Assembly: GCA_965222175.1 (NCBI GenBank)
Contig: OZ244938.1
Span: 4,154,001-4,218,000 of the forward strand
Direction: 5' to 3'
Source: NORP240 sp965222175
GTDB taxonomy: Bacteria; Pseudomonadota; Gammaproteobacteria; Pseudomonadales; Pseudohongiellaceae
Length of the DNA stretch: 64,000 nt
The notes beneath the pieces are model-generated. The model searched no databases. It had not been told where the DNA came from and worked only from the letters and a program-made list of their open reading frames with translations. This document shows positions 44,644 through 53,861 of the stretch, piece after piece (within the stretch, counting starts at the first letter, position 1; each line of letters begins with the position of its first letter). The position numbers and the translations under genes were made by a program.

Positions 44644-45951
44644 ATGTTGAACGCCGCTGCAAAACCCCTGGTAACACTGGTAGAGCGTTACCTTCCCGAC
44701 CCTTACATATTTGTGCTGCTGCTCACCATGGTGGTCTTCCTAGCCGCCGTGCTATTTCAACAGCAGACACCACTGGCGGTGCTGGGTTACTGGGGCGATG
44801 GATTCTGGGATCTGCTCACCTTTTCCATGCAGATGCTGCTGGTGCTGGTAACCGGTTTTATGCTGGCCAGTACACCGTTAATCAGGGATATTCTCGATCG
44901 ACTGGCCACCCTGTCGAAAAGCCCGGGACAGGCTATTGTCTGGGTCACTCTGGTCTCCATGGTGGCGAGCTGGCTGAACTGGGGCTTCGGGCTGGTGGTG
45001 GGCGCCCTGTTTGCCAAGGCCCTGGCACGACGTGTTCAGGTGGATTACCGCCTGCTGGTAGCCAGTGCCTATTCCGGGTTTGTCGTCTGGCACGGCGGAC
45101 TCGCCGGTTCGATTCCCCTGACCATAGCCACACCCGGGCATTTCACGGAAGCACAGATCGGAATTATCCCCACCGCGGAGACCATTTTCGCCGGTTTCAA
45201 CCTGGCGCTGGTGGGGCTGCTCTTTGTCAGCATGCCACTGGTCAACCGGCTGATGCTGCCCGGGGCGGAAGAAAGCATCTACTTGGACTCGAAAAAACTG
45301 GCGGATGACACCGAACCCCAGACCAGCAATGACCGTCCGGCCGACAGACTGGAAAACAGTATGCTGCTGGCGTTGCCGGTGGGATTGGCGGGGCTCGTCT
45401 ACCTGGCACAGTACTTTCTCAACGGTGGCGGACTCAACCTGAACATCGTCAATTTCCTGTTTCTCTCCCTGGCCATCGTGTTACACGGCACGCCGCGCCG
45501 CCTGCTCCACAGCCTGCAACAGGCGATACACGGCGGTGCCGGTATTGTTATCCAGTTTCCGTTCTACGCCGGCATCATGGCCATGATGATGCAGTCCGGA
45601 CTGGCACAGAACCTGTCGGCGTGGTTTGTCGATTTTGCCAGTGCCGACAGCCTGGCCTTTTTTGGTTTTATCAGCGCGGGCATTGTGAATATCTTTGTCC
45701 CCTCCGGGGGTGGGCAGTGGGCGGTGCAGGCACCGGTAATGCTACCGGCAGCCCAGGAGTTGGGTGTGGAGATCAACCGCATTGCCATGGCGGTGGCCTG
45801 GGGGGACGCGTGGACCAACCTGATTCAGCCATTCTGGGCCCTGCCGGTACTGGCAATTGCCGGTCTCAAGGCCAAGGATGTGATGGGTTTCTGCCTGCTT
45901 CAACTGCTGATTACCGGCATAATTATCAGCCTGGCATTGACGTTTTTTTAG
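44644..45951 (+). CDS. Short-chain fatty acid transporter (AtoE family)
   Basis: A 435-residue membrane protein with about 10-12 hydrophobic segments. Family features are VERYLPDPYIFVLLLTMVV at the N-terminus, SWLNWGFGLVVGALFAK (about 99-115), HGGLAGSIPLTIATPGH (about 150-166) and VNIFVPSGGGQWAVQAPVM (about 350-368). AtoE takes up short-chain fatty acids such as acetoacetate or butyrate. No ato enzymes are adjacent. Confidence 0.92.
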   Translation: MLNAAAKPLVTLVERYLPDPYIFVLLLTMVVFLAAVLFQQQTPLAVLGYWGDGFWDLLTFSMQMLLVLVTGFMLASTPLIRDILDRLATLSKSPGQAIVWVTLVSMVASWLNWGFGLVVGALFAKALARRVQVDYRLLVASAYSGFVVWHGGLAGSIPLTIATPGHFTEAQIGIIPTAETIFAGFNLALVGLLFVSMPLVNRLMLPGAEESIYLDSKKLADDTEPQTSNDRPADRLENSMLLALPVGLAGLVYLAQYFLNGGGLNLNIVNFLFLSLAIVLHGTPRRLLHSLQQAIHGGAGIVIQFPFYAGIMAMMMQSGLAQNLSAWFVDFASADSLAFFGFISAGIVNIFVPSGGGQWAVQAPVMLPAAQELGVEINRIAMAVAWGDAWTNLIQPFWALPVLAIAGLKAKDVMGFCLLQLLITGIIISLALTFF

Positions 45952-46658
45952 TCCGGCTAGCCGCTGTTTCATCAACGTGTCATACACTACCTGCAACGCC
46001 GCGTCCGCCGCCGTGACCTTGTCCAGGCCGCGTCACGATGTCGCCAGTTAGGGTGACTGCCCTGGTCCGAACGCTGTATTTCAACTTCATGGTCTGACAT
46101 TGCGGGAAGGCGATGGCGAAATGCATACTTTGTATGTTGTTGGTCATGGATCCCGAGAAGCAATCGAAATATTCAATGTAGAGGTTCGGGGAAGCGTCCA
46201 ATTGGTACAGTAGCTCGGTTGCCTGCCTGCTCCGAGAGTTACTGCACGCATTAACCGGATTACTGCACTCCCAAACGACTATCTGGCAGCAACAAATTCA
46301 GATACCTCTGGGGGTGAACTATGGGAATGGCACTTAAGCACCGGCTGGATTGAAGTACCAGGCAGTCAATAGAACGATAATTATCGCCGGTCATGTTACC
46401 CGTTGCGCTGATGGCAACGACTGTGAGCTGACGGTTGCTCGCGTTACCAAGGTGGATACAGCTTCCTTTGATGTGCAACAATTGGCGACCTTTAAAGGTA
46501 ATGATTTTTTCAGGCTTGGCACAGTGACTATTGAGGAAAAATATGAGTCAGGCCCTGAACCAGCTCAACACAACGGGGCAGGACCGACTTTATTATATCG
46601 TTAATTCTATTATTAGTGGCCTTAAGACCTGGCCAGCTCCGGGAGACTGACTTCTACT
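45952..46658. other. 707-bp gene-poor region
   Basis: The longest gap in the window. Composition is more AT-rich than average. Only short frames starting with TTG or lacking ribosome-binding sites occur (for example 46350-46604), none with a recognisable domain. It may be a decayed gene or accessory insert. Confidence 0.5.
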
Positions 46659-47189
46659 ATGGACAGTACCGACTTTACAGTGCGCGAGGCAACTACCGAC
46701 GACATCCCGGTGCTGGTCGACTACATGGTGGATCTTGCACTTCACGTCTCAGGAGACAGGCGCGAGACTTTGACCAGTGAAGCCAGGGAGCGTCTTATTC
46801 TTTTCCTCGCCGACTGCATAGAGGACACCGAGAAACTTATTGTCGTTGCCTGCGAAAGCAGGGACGAGGCAAAACGGGTAATCGGCATGGGTAATATCCA
46901 GATCTGGCGTAGCCCAAGCCTGTGGGATGAGGCGGAAGCACCGGAGATATTATCCGGATTCATTGATGATCTGTGGGTCGATCCCGATTATCGGAGGCTT
47001 GGTGTCATGGACCTGATTCTTACTCGTTTGCTCGACTATGCCGAACAGCACCGGATCAATGAACTGATACTGGAATATTCAATCGCTAACAAAGAAGCCG
47101 CGAGCGTGTGGAGTAAACTGGGTTTCGAGACTATCGGAGTCCGATCCGCTGCCAGTGTATCGACAGTACGGTCAAGGCTCAGAAACTGA
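46659..47189 (+). CDS. GNAT-family N-acetyltransferase
   Basis: A 176-residue protein. The acetyl-CoA-binding motif A is DDLWVDPDYRRLGVMDLILTRLLDYA (about 107-132), with the R/Q-x-x-G-x-G/A loop reading RRLGVM. Motif B with EYSIANKEAASVWSKLGFE follows (about 147-165). The substrate is unknown. It lies 164 nt before the histone-deacetylase-like gene on the same strand; an acetylation/deacetylation link would be speculative. Confidence 0.87.
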   Translation: MDSTDFTVREATTDDIPVLVDYMVDLALHVSGDRRETLTSEARERLILFLADCIEDTEKLIVVACESRDEAKRVIGMGNIQIWRSPSLWDEAEAPEILSGFIDDLWVDPDYRRLGVMDLILTRLLDYAEQHRINELILEYSIANKEAASVWSKLGFETIGVRSAASVSTVRSRLRN

Positions 47190-47353
47190 CGGCCCGCTTC
47201 TGCGGCTCGCGGATTGGACCGTCAGAAACCGGCAATTGTCGCACCCCTACCGATGCTGAACTCCACAAGCAGGACGTTTCAGCGATCGGGGAGATGTGTA
47301 AAGATTGCCCGACAGTGTCCTGTCCGGTTAATAACAGCAAGGAGAACTGCCCG

Positions 47354-48451
47354 GTGATCGGCGACAATACCGTTACCCTGTTTTACGATAAGGCCATGTT
47401 GGGACATGACCCCAAGGTGGAACTTCCCTTCCTGCCGGGACGTCTGGACAAACGTGTTCGGGCAATTTTACAGAGCGTCGACGCCAGATGGAGCTACCCC
47501 GAACATCCCGGCAGGCTCAAGGCAGTCATGGACCTGCTTGCCGCAAATCCCATCAAGGGCCTGACAATCAAAGACGGGGCCAGTGCCACTCGCGCGCAAC
47601 TGGCACGAGTACATACTTCTTCCTATCTGGATGACCTTTTTTCCTTCAAAGGAAAAAGTGCCTGGCTGGATCAGGATACGACCGCGGTCTCGCCGGGAAG
47701 CATAAAGGCTGCGACCACGGCGGCGGGTACTGCCATAAGGGCCGTGGAGGCTGTAGTTCACGGTGATACGGAAAGTGCCTTTGCCCTGGTGCGACCACCG
47801 GGTCACCATGCGGAGCCGGTACGAGCCAGGGGATTCTGCCTGTTCAACAATGTGGCCGTGGCGGCTGCGCATGCGCAGGCCAAACTTGGCTGCAAACGCG
47901 TATTAATCGTTGACTGGGATGCTCACCATGGAAACGGAACACAGAGTATTTTCTGGGCTGATCCGGACGTACTGTTTTTTGATACCCATTGTGCGCCACC
48001 TTTTTACCCGGGCTCCGGGTATCTGGAGGAGATCGGGGCCGGACTCGGTGAGGGTTATACGGTTAACGTCCCTTTACCGGAAGACGCTGGTGATATCGCC
48101 ATTGAAAAGGCATTCAGGAAAATACTGATACCCGCCGCAGACTGGTTTGAACCCGATCTGGTTCTTGTGTCGGCCGGATTCGATCCGCACCGAAACGATC
48201 TTGCGCTGAACGTAACCTATGACGGCTTTGCCGCATTGACCGCCATTGTAAAAGGGATAGCAAACAAGCACTGTGGTGGCCGTCTGGCAATGGTCCTTGA
48301 GGGCGGCTACAACCTGGAGTCACTTTCCCGGGGAGTTCATGCGGTGCTTGAGGTACTCGCGGGTCGCAAGGCACCCGGATTACGAGAATGCGGTGTCGCC
48401 GAAGTAACGAAGGCCGTGGAGTATCACCAGAATGCCTTCAGGGAGGAATGA
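47354..48451 (+). CDS. Histone deacetylase/AcuC/AphA family enzyme
   Basis: A 365-residue protein. The GTG at 47354 is chosen because AAGGAG lies 9 nt upstream and VTLFYDKAML right after it is where family members begin; an in-frame ATG at 47294 has GGGGAG with no spacing. Catalytic motifs are intact: RPPGHHAEP (tandem active-site His), GFCLFNNVAVAA, DWDAHHGNGTQ (zinc Asp/His), SAGFDPH and EGGYNLE. The enzymes remove acetyl groups from acetylated lysines, polyamines or small amines. Bacterial forms like this are often acetylpolyamine amidohydrolases. Confidence 0.9.
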   Translation: MIGDNTVTLFYDKAMLGHDPKVELPFLPGRLDKRVRAILQSVDARWSYPEHPGRLKAVMDLLAANPIKGLTIKDGASATRAQLARVHTSSYLDDLFSFKGKSAWLDQDTTAVSPGSIKAATTAAGTAIRAVEAVVHGDTESAFALVRPPGHHAEPVRARGFCLFNNVAVAAAHAQAKLGCKRVLIVDWDAHHGNGTQSIFWADPDVLFFDTHCAPPFYPGSGYLEEIGAGLGEGYTVNVPLPEDAGDIAIEKAFRKILIPAADWFEPDLVLVSAGFDPHRNDLALNVTYDGFAALTAIVKGIANKHCGGRLAMVLEGGYNLESLSRGVHAVLEVLAGRKAPGLRECGVAEVTKAVEYHQNAFREE

Positions 48452-48577
48452 CAGCGGCGCCGGGAATTCCTGTAGAGTCCGGAGGAAAACCCGCTACAGG
48501 GCATCCACAACAGTATCCGGCCGCTGGCAGGGAACCAGCTGCCGTCCAGGTCCGTCACCCATTATTGAGGACATTGC

Positions 48578-49090
48578 ATTATCGAACAGGTAATTCTTGA
48601 CTGGCTGGATACCCATCGGCAGTTCGCGCTGCTGCTGATACCGTTTTTTGCCTTCGCCGAAGCCTGTGTCGGCATCGGTCTGCTGGTGTCCGGTGTCTTC
48701 CTGGTGGCGGTCGCCACGGCGGTGTACGTCAACGGCTGGGCCGTTATCGGCCTGGTCGTGGTCCTGGCGCTCGCCGGCGCCCTGCTTGGCGACCAGGCGG
48801 GTTTCTACGCCGGCAGGTGGCTCGGACCCCGGTTTCACCATAGCAGCCTGGCCAGACGACACCGGGACAGGATCGGCCGGGCTGAAAACCTGGTGCGCAA
48901 ATACGGGGCAATTGCAATCTTTATCGGTCGATTCATCCCGGCCATACGAAGCCTGATACCGGCGGTACTGGGACTGAGCGGGTTTGATCGTCTGCGCTAC
49001 CTGGTATTCGACCTGCTGGCCTGCCTGCTGTGGTCGCTGGCCCTGGGAGCGATTGTCCTGGGGCTGAACCTGGGCTTCTCTGCCAGCTAA
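48578..49090 (+). CDS. DedA-family membrane protein, probable ATT start
   Basis: A 170-residue protein. The frame from 48578 reads IIEQVILDWLDTHRQFALLL, then IPFFAFAEACVGIGLLVSG, the full N-terminus expected of DedA proteins. The codon before it in frame is TGC and a stop (TGA at 48566) lies just upstream. No ATG, GTG or TTG occurs before residue 37. TGAGGA sits about 7 nt before the ATT at 48578, so ATT (or the next ATC) is the likely start. Other DedA features are GDQAGFYAGRWLG (about 71-83) and IGRFIPAIRSLIPAVLGLSG (about 112-131). Four to five helices; DedA proteins support envelope homeostasis and lipid carrier flipping. Confidence 0.8.
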   Translation: MIEQVILDWLDTHRQFALLLIPFFAFAEACVGIGLLVSGVFLVAVATAVYVNGWAVIGLVVVLALAGALLGDQAGFYAGRWLGPRFHHSSLARRHRDRIGRAENLVRKYGAIAIFIGRFIPAIRSLIPAVLGLSGFDRLRYLVFDLLACLLWSLALGAIVLGLNLGFSAS

Positions 49091-49170
49091 GCTCTGTCAT
49101 GGGGAAGACAGCCAGGTAAAACCGGCAACGGGCAGCAGGCGATCAGGTAAGCAAGCGTCTCTCCAGACAG

Positions 49171-49190
49171 CCGGGCACCGTGCAGCCCGG
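49171..49190. terminator. Weak hairpin between convergent genes
   Basis: CCGGGC (49171-49176) pairs with GCCCGG (49185-49190) around an 8-nt loop in the 108-bp gap between the DedA gene (plus) and the TonB receptor gene (minus). The position fits a bidirectional terminator; the stem is short and no T-run is present. Confidence 0.3.
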
Positions 49191-49198
49191 ATACTCCG

Positions 49199-51358
49199 TC
49201 AGAAGGTTCCGGTAATCTTGAGTGAGGTCACTGTTCCCCGGATGCTACAGCGGTCTTCGATTTCCTCCAGTATGCCGGCGGCACGCCGCCCGATAAACCG
49301 GGTTCGTTCCCGGCACTGCTCGTTGTTGGTCACGTCCCGGGTATCCAGGCGAAAGCTGGTACCCCCGGGGCTGATCCACTCGGCAAAGAAGGACAGGTTG
49401 GGCTGACCGACAAAATCCTGGACATCGTCGATGTCATAGATTTTTTCATTGTTGTCGAACCGGTTGCTCCAGCTGCCCCCCCAGTTCAATCCCCACTGCG
49501 GCACGTCATGGCGAAAGCTCACCGTCCAGCGGCCGCGACCGTAGCGGGCGAAGCGCCTCTCCTCTCCGGTGAACGGGTCGGTGATCTCCGAGTCCTGTAC
49601 ACTCCAGTTCGACGTCATCAGCAGATTGGGCATGTCGATCATGTGCATGCGCAGGCTGGCATTAACGCGCAGCCCATACATGATGCCGTCGCCGATATTG
49701 CCGTTGGCGGATTCAAGGTTGTCTTCCGATCGCGACACGTCGATCCGCTCGATAACATCATGATGATCGTGATAGAACAGGGTGGCATCCACGACACCGG
49801 CGTCGTCCGGCAGGCGATACTCCGACCTGAAATTATAAGACCAGAACCACTCCTGCCGGAGATTGGCGTTGCCGGCGAAGGTATTGGAATCCTCGTCCTC
49901 GGTATCAGAGGCCGCGACGAAATCATTGAAGCTCAATTGCGTCACGACTTTTTCCACGGAACCGCGAAGCTGAATCAGCGGGGTGACATCGTAACGCAGG
50001 TCGACCTTGGGCTTGACGAAACTGAAATCGCGCCTGTTGGACACGTCGCCACTCTGCTCGATTTCCGAGTATTCATACAACAGCGTGCTTTCCAGCGTCA
50101 TGCGGTCGCTGATATTCCAGTTGTGAATGACGAAGGGCTCATACCGGGTTTCCTGCACCGTGGAGTTGGCATTGGACACCGGTACCGGCACCAGGCCCCC
50201 GAAATCCGCTGAGCCCTGCTGGTCTGGATCACTGACGCCCAGGGCCAGGTTCGAGTCCAGGGTGGTGATTGCCCGCTCGGCGCCGAATTCCACGTCCTGG
50301 CTGCCAAGGATATCCATGGTATAGGAACTGCGGACAATCTCCTCCTCGGTAACACTGCCGGACTTGAGAAACAGGTTTTTATCCAGGCTGCCGTCGTCCA
50401 GGAAATTGAAGCGTTCCCTGGTGCTGTCGCGATTATCCTGGTTCAGCACGAACAGCGCCTTGAATCTGCTGCCGTTGAGAAAGTTATGCTCGTAGTCCCC
50501 GCCGATTTCCCAGTTGTCCTGTTCGCCGGGGATATCTTCGAACTGCTTCAGTACCGTCGGCGGCGTGACGGTGAAATCCGTGGTGGACCGGGTTACCTCG
50601 GTAGGATTGTCGTTCTGCGAGTAAAGGGCGTTGAACCGGGCACTGATGCGATCGGTGAATTCATAGGCCAGGTTGGCTGTCAGGTCGTAGCTGGTCTGTT
50701 CGGTTATGCGGTCCTCGATGACGCGGTCGTTGGCAGTGAAGTCGCCGAGGATACTGTCCTCCTCGCTTTCCTGGTGGCTGTAACGCGGCTCCGCCACGGC
50801 ACTGAGCACCACGTCGAAGCCGCCTATCTGGCTGGAGTAGGCCAGGTTGGCACCAGGCTGATTGTGGCCATCCCGGTAGTGGTCCGCGTTGAACTGGTAC
50901 TGGATGGAGGAATTGGAAATTTCCTCGAAGGTGACAATGTTGACCACCTGGCCACTGCCGCGAACATCCAGCTCGCCGGAAGTGCCCCGGATAATCTGGA
51001 TGTAGTCCACCTGGTCCGCGGTGATGCGGCCGAGAACACCACTGGTCTGGTTGTTCTTACCGGCCGTGCGTTTGCCATTGATGAGAATCTCGCTGCCGCC
51101 GCTGCCGCTGCCGAATCCGCGACCGCCACCGCCACCGCCGCCTCCACGAAAGCCGCCTCCTCCCGGTGGGCCGCCACCGGTGGTGGAACCGACACCCGGT
51201 ATGCGATTCAGCATATCCTGGGCGGTTACCGGTGCGTACTGGGTAAAGTAGCTGCTGGGATAGGTGATGGTTGCCTCGTCCTCGGAGATCTGGGCGAAAC
51301 CCCAATGGGGAACAAGAGCCGAGCAGGCCAACAGGGCTGGAAAATAAAACCGCTTCAT
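49199..51358 (-). CDS. TonB-dependent outer-membrane receptor with glycine-rich plug insert
   Basis: A 719-residue protein. The ATG at 51358 starts a signal peptide ending GFAQ (residue 23). The plug domain (about 40-145) has AQDMLNRIPGV, ILINGKR and VDYIQIIRGTSGELDVRGSG. Between the first two lies a 30-residue run of almost only Gly with a few Ser, Pro, Arg and Phe (about 57-88). The rest is a 22-strand-type barrel ending in Phe (KITGTF). TonB receptors import siderophores, vitamins or glycans. No transport partner genes lie nearby, so the substrate is open. Confidence 0.87.
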   Translation of the reverse strand: MKRFYFPALLACSALVPHWGFAQISEDEATITYPSSYFTQYAPVTAQDMLNRIPGVGSTTGGGPPGGGGFRGGGGGGGGRGFGSGSGGSEILINGKRTAGKNNQTSGVLGRITADQVDYIQIIRGTSGELDVRGSGQVVNIVTFEEISNSSIQYQFNADHYRDGHNQPGANLAYSSQIGGFDVVLSAVAEPRYSHQESEEDSILGDFTANDRVIEDRITEQTSYDLTANLAYEFTDRISARFNALYSQNDNPTEVTRSTTDFTVTPPTVLKQFEDIPGEQDNWEIGGDYEHNFLNGSRFKALFVLNQDNRDSTRERFNFLDDGSLDKNLFLKSGSVTEEEIVRSSYTMDILGSQDVEFGAERAITTLDSNLALGVSDPDQQGSADFGGLVPVPVSNANSTVQETRYEPFVIHNWNISDRMTLESTLLYEYSEIEQSGDVSNRRDFSFVKPKVDLRYDVTPLIQLRGSVEKVVTQLSFNDFVAASDTEDEDSNTFAGNANLRQEWFWSYNFRSEYRLPDDAGVVDATLFYHDHHDVIERIDVSRSEDNLESANGNIGDGIMYGLRVNASLRMHMIDMPNLLMTSNWSVQDSEITDPFTGEERRFARYGRGRWTVSFRHDVPQWGLNWGGSWSNRFDNNEKIYDIDDVQDFVGQPNLSFFAEWISPGGTSFRLDTRDVTNNEQCRERTRFIGRRAAGILEEIEDRCSIRGTVTSLKITGTF

Positions 51359-51510
51359 ACCGTCTTCCAGTTGATTCTGGTTATTGTTATCGGGATCAAT
51401 GGACCTCTCAGGATCCTTTGGGCACACAGGGAGGTGCTCAGCGCGTCCCTGGTCAATGCCATGCCTGGTTCGCCGTGTAATGCTCACAGGCTACTGAAGT
51501 AAACCATCAT

Positions 51511-52821
51511 TCATGCGGATGGACTATTCGTTCTACGTTGTTCTGCCCTGTTCTTCAGGTCATTCCCCGTATCTTTCTCAAGAACTTTCCTGATCCTGGT
51601 GTACAGATCGTCATCCGGGACATGGGCCAGGACACTCCTGATGATTTTCAGGCACGCGGCCTCATCCCCTGCCCACCAGCCGGCAAAAATCTTGTTCAGC
51701 GCATAGCACTCCACCAGTAACGAAAAACTGCGCAGATTCCTGGCACAGATCACGGTATCGAACTGGTGATCCGGGGTCCGCCAGCCTTCGCCGTAAAGTG
51801 CCACGAGCCACGCTTCCGGGTTTGTTGGCCAATAGATTTTGCCGGCCGGCGAATCAATCTGTTCCAGGTCCACATCGGGGAACTCGGTGATACGATTCCA
51901 TTCGCCGGGTATTCCCTCCATCCAGAATCCACTGATTGTCTGGCCGGATTCCTCGCGGCGCAGTCCGCACAGGTCCAGGTAGAGGTTGTGGTCGGGATGA
52001 AACAGCTGACGGGGATTACTCAGGGAATAGGACCCGCCGACATCACGCCAGCCGTCCCTGGCCAGTACTGCTATGCACTTTTCCATGTCCGGGAAGGGCA
52101 CGGCAAGATCAAGGTCCTTGTCTCCGGGCAGCAACCGGTTCTCCCGGACCAGTCCCAGCAGGGTGCCCGCCGTCGGGAAGGCGGTAATGCCAGCGCTCTT
52201 CAGCCCGGCCAGCGTTTGCCACAGCACCCTGAGATTGTCCTCGGTGGAAAATTGCGGCCGCTTTTTCGGCTGGCGGGGTTTGAACGGGCGGGTCAGGCAC
52301 AACGCCAGGCCCTGCCTGCCAGCCCTGATGGACTCGGGCAGCCTGCCGACGTTTTTCAATGCGACGCTGTACAGATTATAAAGATGCGGGTTGTCGGGAT
52401 ACCTGTGGAGAAAGTTACCGGCATGGTTGACGGCGCCGTCCCGGTCGCCAAGGCGATGCAGAACCTGGACCGCCCTGACACAGTCGTGCGCACTGCAGTC
52501 GCCCCGGGCGAACAGCTGCAGTACGGATTGGCAGTAGTCGCGGAGGTCCCGGTTGTCGAACTGTCCCCGGGCCAGGCTTTTCAGGATCCCGTTATCATCG
52601 GGAGCGAGCGCCGCCGCGCTTTTCAGGGCTTCCACAGCCTCTGCCGTTCTGCCCAGGGACAGGCGGCAAAGACCAAGAATATGCAGCACACGCGGGTCCT
52701 CGGCCCCGGCGGCAAGATACTGCACACAGGCCTGCTCCGCGGCCTGAAAATCATTGGCGCGAAACAGGGTGACAGCCTGTTCTGCAAGGCTGGCTGGCGA
52801 ATCCTGCTGGTGGCTGTTCAC
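51511..52821 (-). CDS. TPR protein fused to LicD/FKRP-type phosphotransferase domain
   Basis: A 436-residue cytosolic protein. The N-terminal half has TPR helices (about 10-170: FQAAEQACVQYLAAG, TAEAVEALKSAAALAPDD). The C-terminal half is a LicD-type nucleotidyltransferase-fold domain: AGTLLGLVRENRLLPGDKD (218-236) with the acidic Asp234/Asp236/Asp238 set. LicD enzymes transfer phosphocholine, and their human relatives fukutin/FKRP transfer ribitol-5-phosphate from CDP-ribitol. An IspD-type CDP-alditol/CDP-erythritol-forming enzyme is encoded 2.2 kb away, which supports a CDP-activated donor. Confidence 0.78.
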   Translation of the reverse strand: MNSHQQDSPASLAEQAVTLFRANDFQAAEQACVQYLAAGAEDPRVLHILGLCRLSLGRTAEAVEALKSAAALAPDDNGILKSLARGQFDNRDLRDYCQSVLQLFARGDCSAHDCVRAVQVLHRLGDRDGAVNHAGNFLHRYPDNPHLYNLYSVALKNVGRLPESIRAGRQGLALCLTRPFKPRQPKKRPQFSTEDNLRVLWQTLAGLKSAGITAFPTAGTLLGLVRENRLLPGDKDLDLAVPFPDMEKCIAVLARDGWRDVGGSYSLSNPRQLFHPDHNLYLDLCGLRREESGQTISGFWMEGIPGEWNRITEFPDVDLEQIDSPAGKIYWPTNPEAWLVALYGEGWRTPDHQFDTVICARNLRSFSLLVECYALNKIFAGWWAGDEAACLKIIRSVLAHVPDDDLYTRIRKVLEKDTGNDLKNRAEQRRTNSPSA

Positions 52822-52992
52822 TGGTTAGTCCTGGTCCGGAGGCCCGGGGCAGTCGGGCTGTCAGTTTACCTGTATTCGGCCATTACGAGATGTTCTGGAT
52901 GCACGGACAGTCTGCATGCCGTTTTCCTGCTGATCCCCGTAAGAAAGATTTCGGACCACGGGGCCGTCCCGGGTACCCGCGTACCGGTGAGC

Positions 52993-53799
52993 TTAACCGT
53001 CATGGGCATTGTAGGCGTCGCGTACCAGGTCCAGGAACGGCAGCTCAAGCCCGAGTTCTGCCGCCGAACCGGCAATAGTGTTGATATCCTTGGCCAGGAT
53101 TTCACTGTTGAACTGCACCGGGTTGTCCAGGCCGGTGATCCGTGGCCCATAACTTTCCAGGGTGGCACTGCCCGCCAGTCCCGTGGCAATGGCTTGTCTG
53201 ACGATCTCCGGATCGATGCCGTTACGTTTCACGAACAGCATGGCCTCACCCACCGCGGCCCTGGTCAGGGCGATGATAATCTGGTTGGCTGCCTTCGCGG
53301 TCTGGCCGGAACCCACACCACCGACGTAGGTAACCGTGTTGCCCACCAGTCGTAATACCGGTTCCAGCCTGGCGAAGTCCTCGGGTCCGGCACCCGCCAT
53401 GATGGCCAGCTGCCCCGACTCGGCACCGGCCCTGCCGCCGGAGACCGGGGCGTCCACCAGGGCAATGTCCGGCAGTTTGTGCGTCAGCGATACGGTGTAG
53501 CCCGTCGCCAGCGTGCTCAGCAGCACGATTGCATGCCTGTCGGTGAGTGCCGGCGCCATGCCTTGGTCACCGAATAACACCTCATCCACCTGGGCGGCAT
53601 TCCTCACCATGATAAGAATCGTGTGGCAATGTCGGGCGATTTCCAGCGGTGTGTCGGCAACCGCTGCGCCGGCGGCTGCCAGCCTCTGGCAGGGGCCCTC
53701 GTCGGTATCGAACACCATTAGCTCCCCATTGCTGTTCACGAGGCGCCGGGCGATGGGCTCGCCCATCACACCCAGACCGATAAAACCTGTTTTTTTCAT
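52993..53799 (-). CDS. 3-hydroxyisobutyrate-dehydrogenase-family NAD(P) oxidoreductase
   Basis: A 268-residue beta-hydroxyacid dehydrogenase. The dinucleotide-binding GFIGLGVMGEP is at residues 5-15, the substrate-binding DAPVSGG at about 115-121 and the catalytic Lys in GQTAKAANQII (about 163-173). The family oxidises or reduces beta-hydroxyacids (3-hydroxyisobutyrate, tartronate semialdehyde, 6-phosphogluconate-like sugar acids). The ATG at 53799 matches the family start better than 53814. It shares a strand with the ATP-grasp and LicD-type genes and may belong to the RLP-associated cluster. Confidence 0.9.
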   Translation of the reverse strand: MKKTGFIGLGVMGEPIARRLVNSNGELMVFDTDEGPCQRLAAAGAAVADTPLEIARHCHTILIMVRNAAQVDEVLFGDQGMAPALTDRHAIVLLSTLATGYTVSLTHKLPDIALVDAPVSGGRAGAESGQLAIMAGAGPEDFARLEPVLRLVGNTVTYVGGVGSGQTAKAANQIIIALTRAAVGEAMLFVKRNGIDPEIVRQAIATGLAGSATLESYGPRITGLDNPVQFNSEILAKDINTIAGSAAELGLELPFLDLVRDAYNAHDG

Positions 53800-53861
53800 G
53801 CCTGCTGCTTCCATGAATTAAGACCTGTCAAGGTACGCTGAAAAAGAAATCCGCCAGCTTA

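Noticed and set aside
46350..46604. 84-codon frame with TTG start in the 45952-46658 gap
   Set aside because: Rare start without Shine-Dalgarno and no recognisable domain.
50486..51502. Long plus-strand frame opposite the TonB receptor gene
   Set aside because: Antisense shadow created by high GC third positions; no ribosome-binding site or domain.
51766..53355. 529-codon plus-strand frame opposite the LicD-type and dehydrogenase genes
   Set aside because: Spans two clear minus-strand genes and their gap; its length is due to GC bias, with no recognisable domain.
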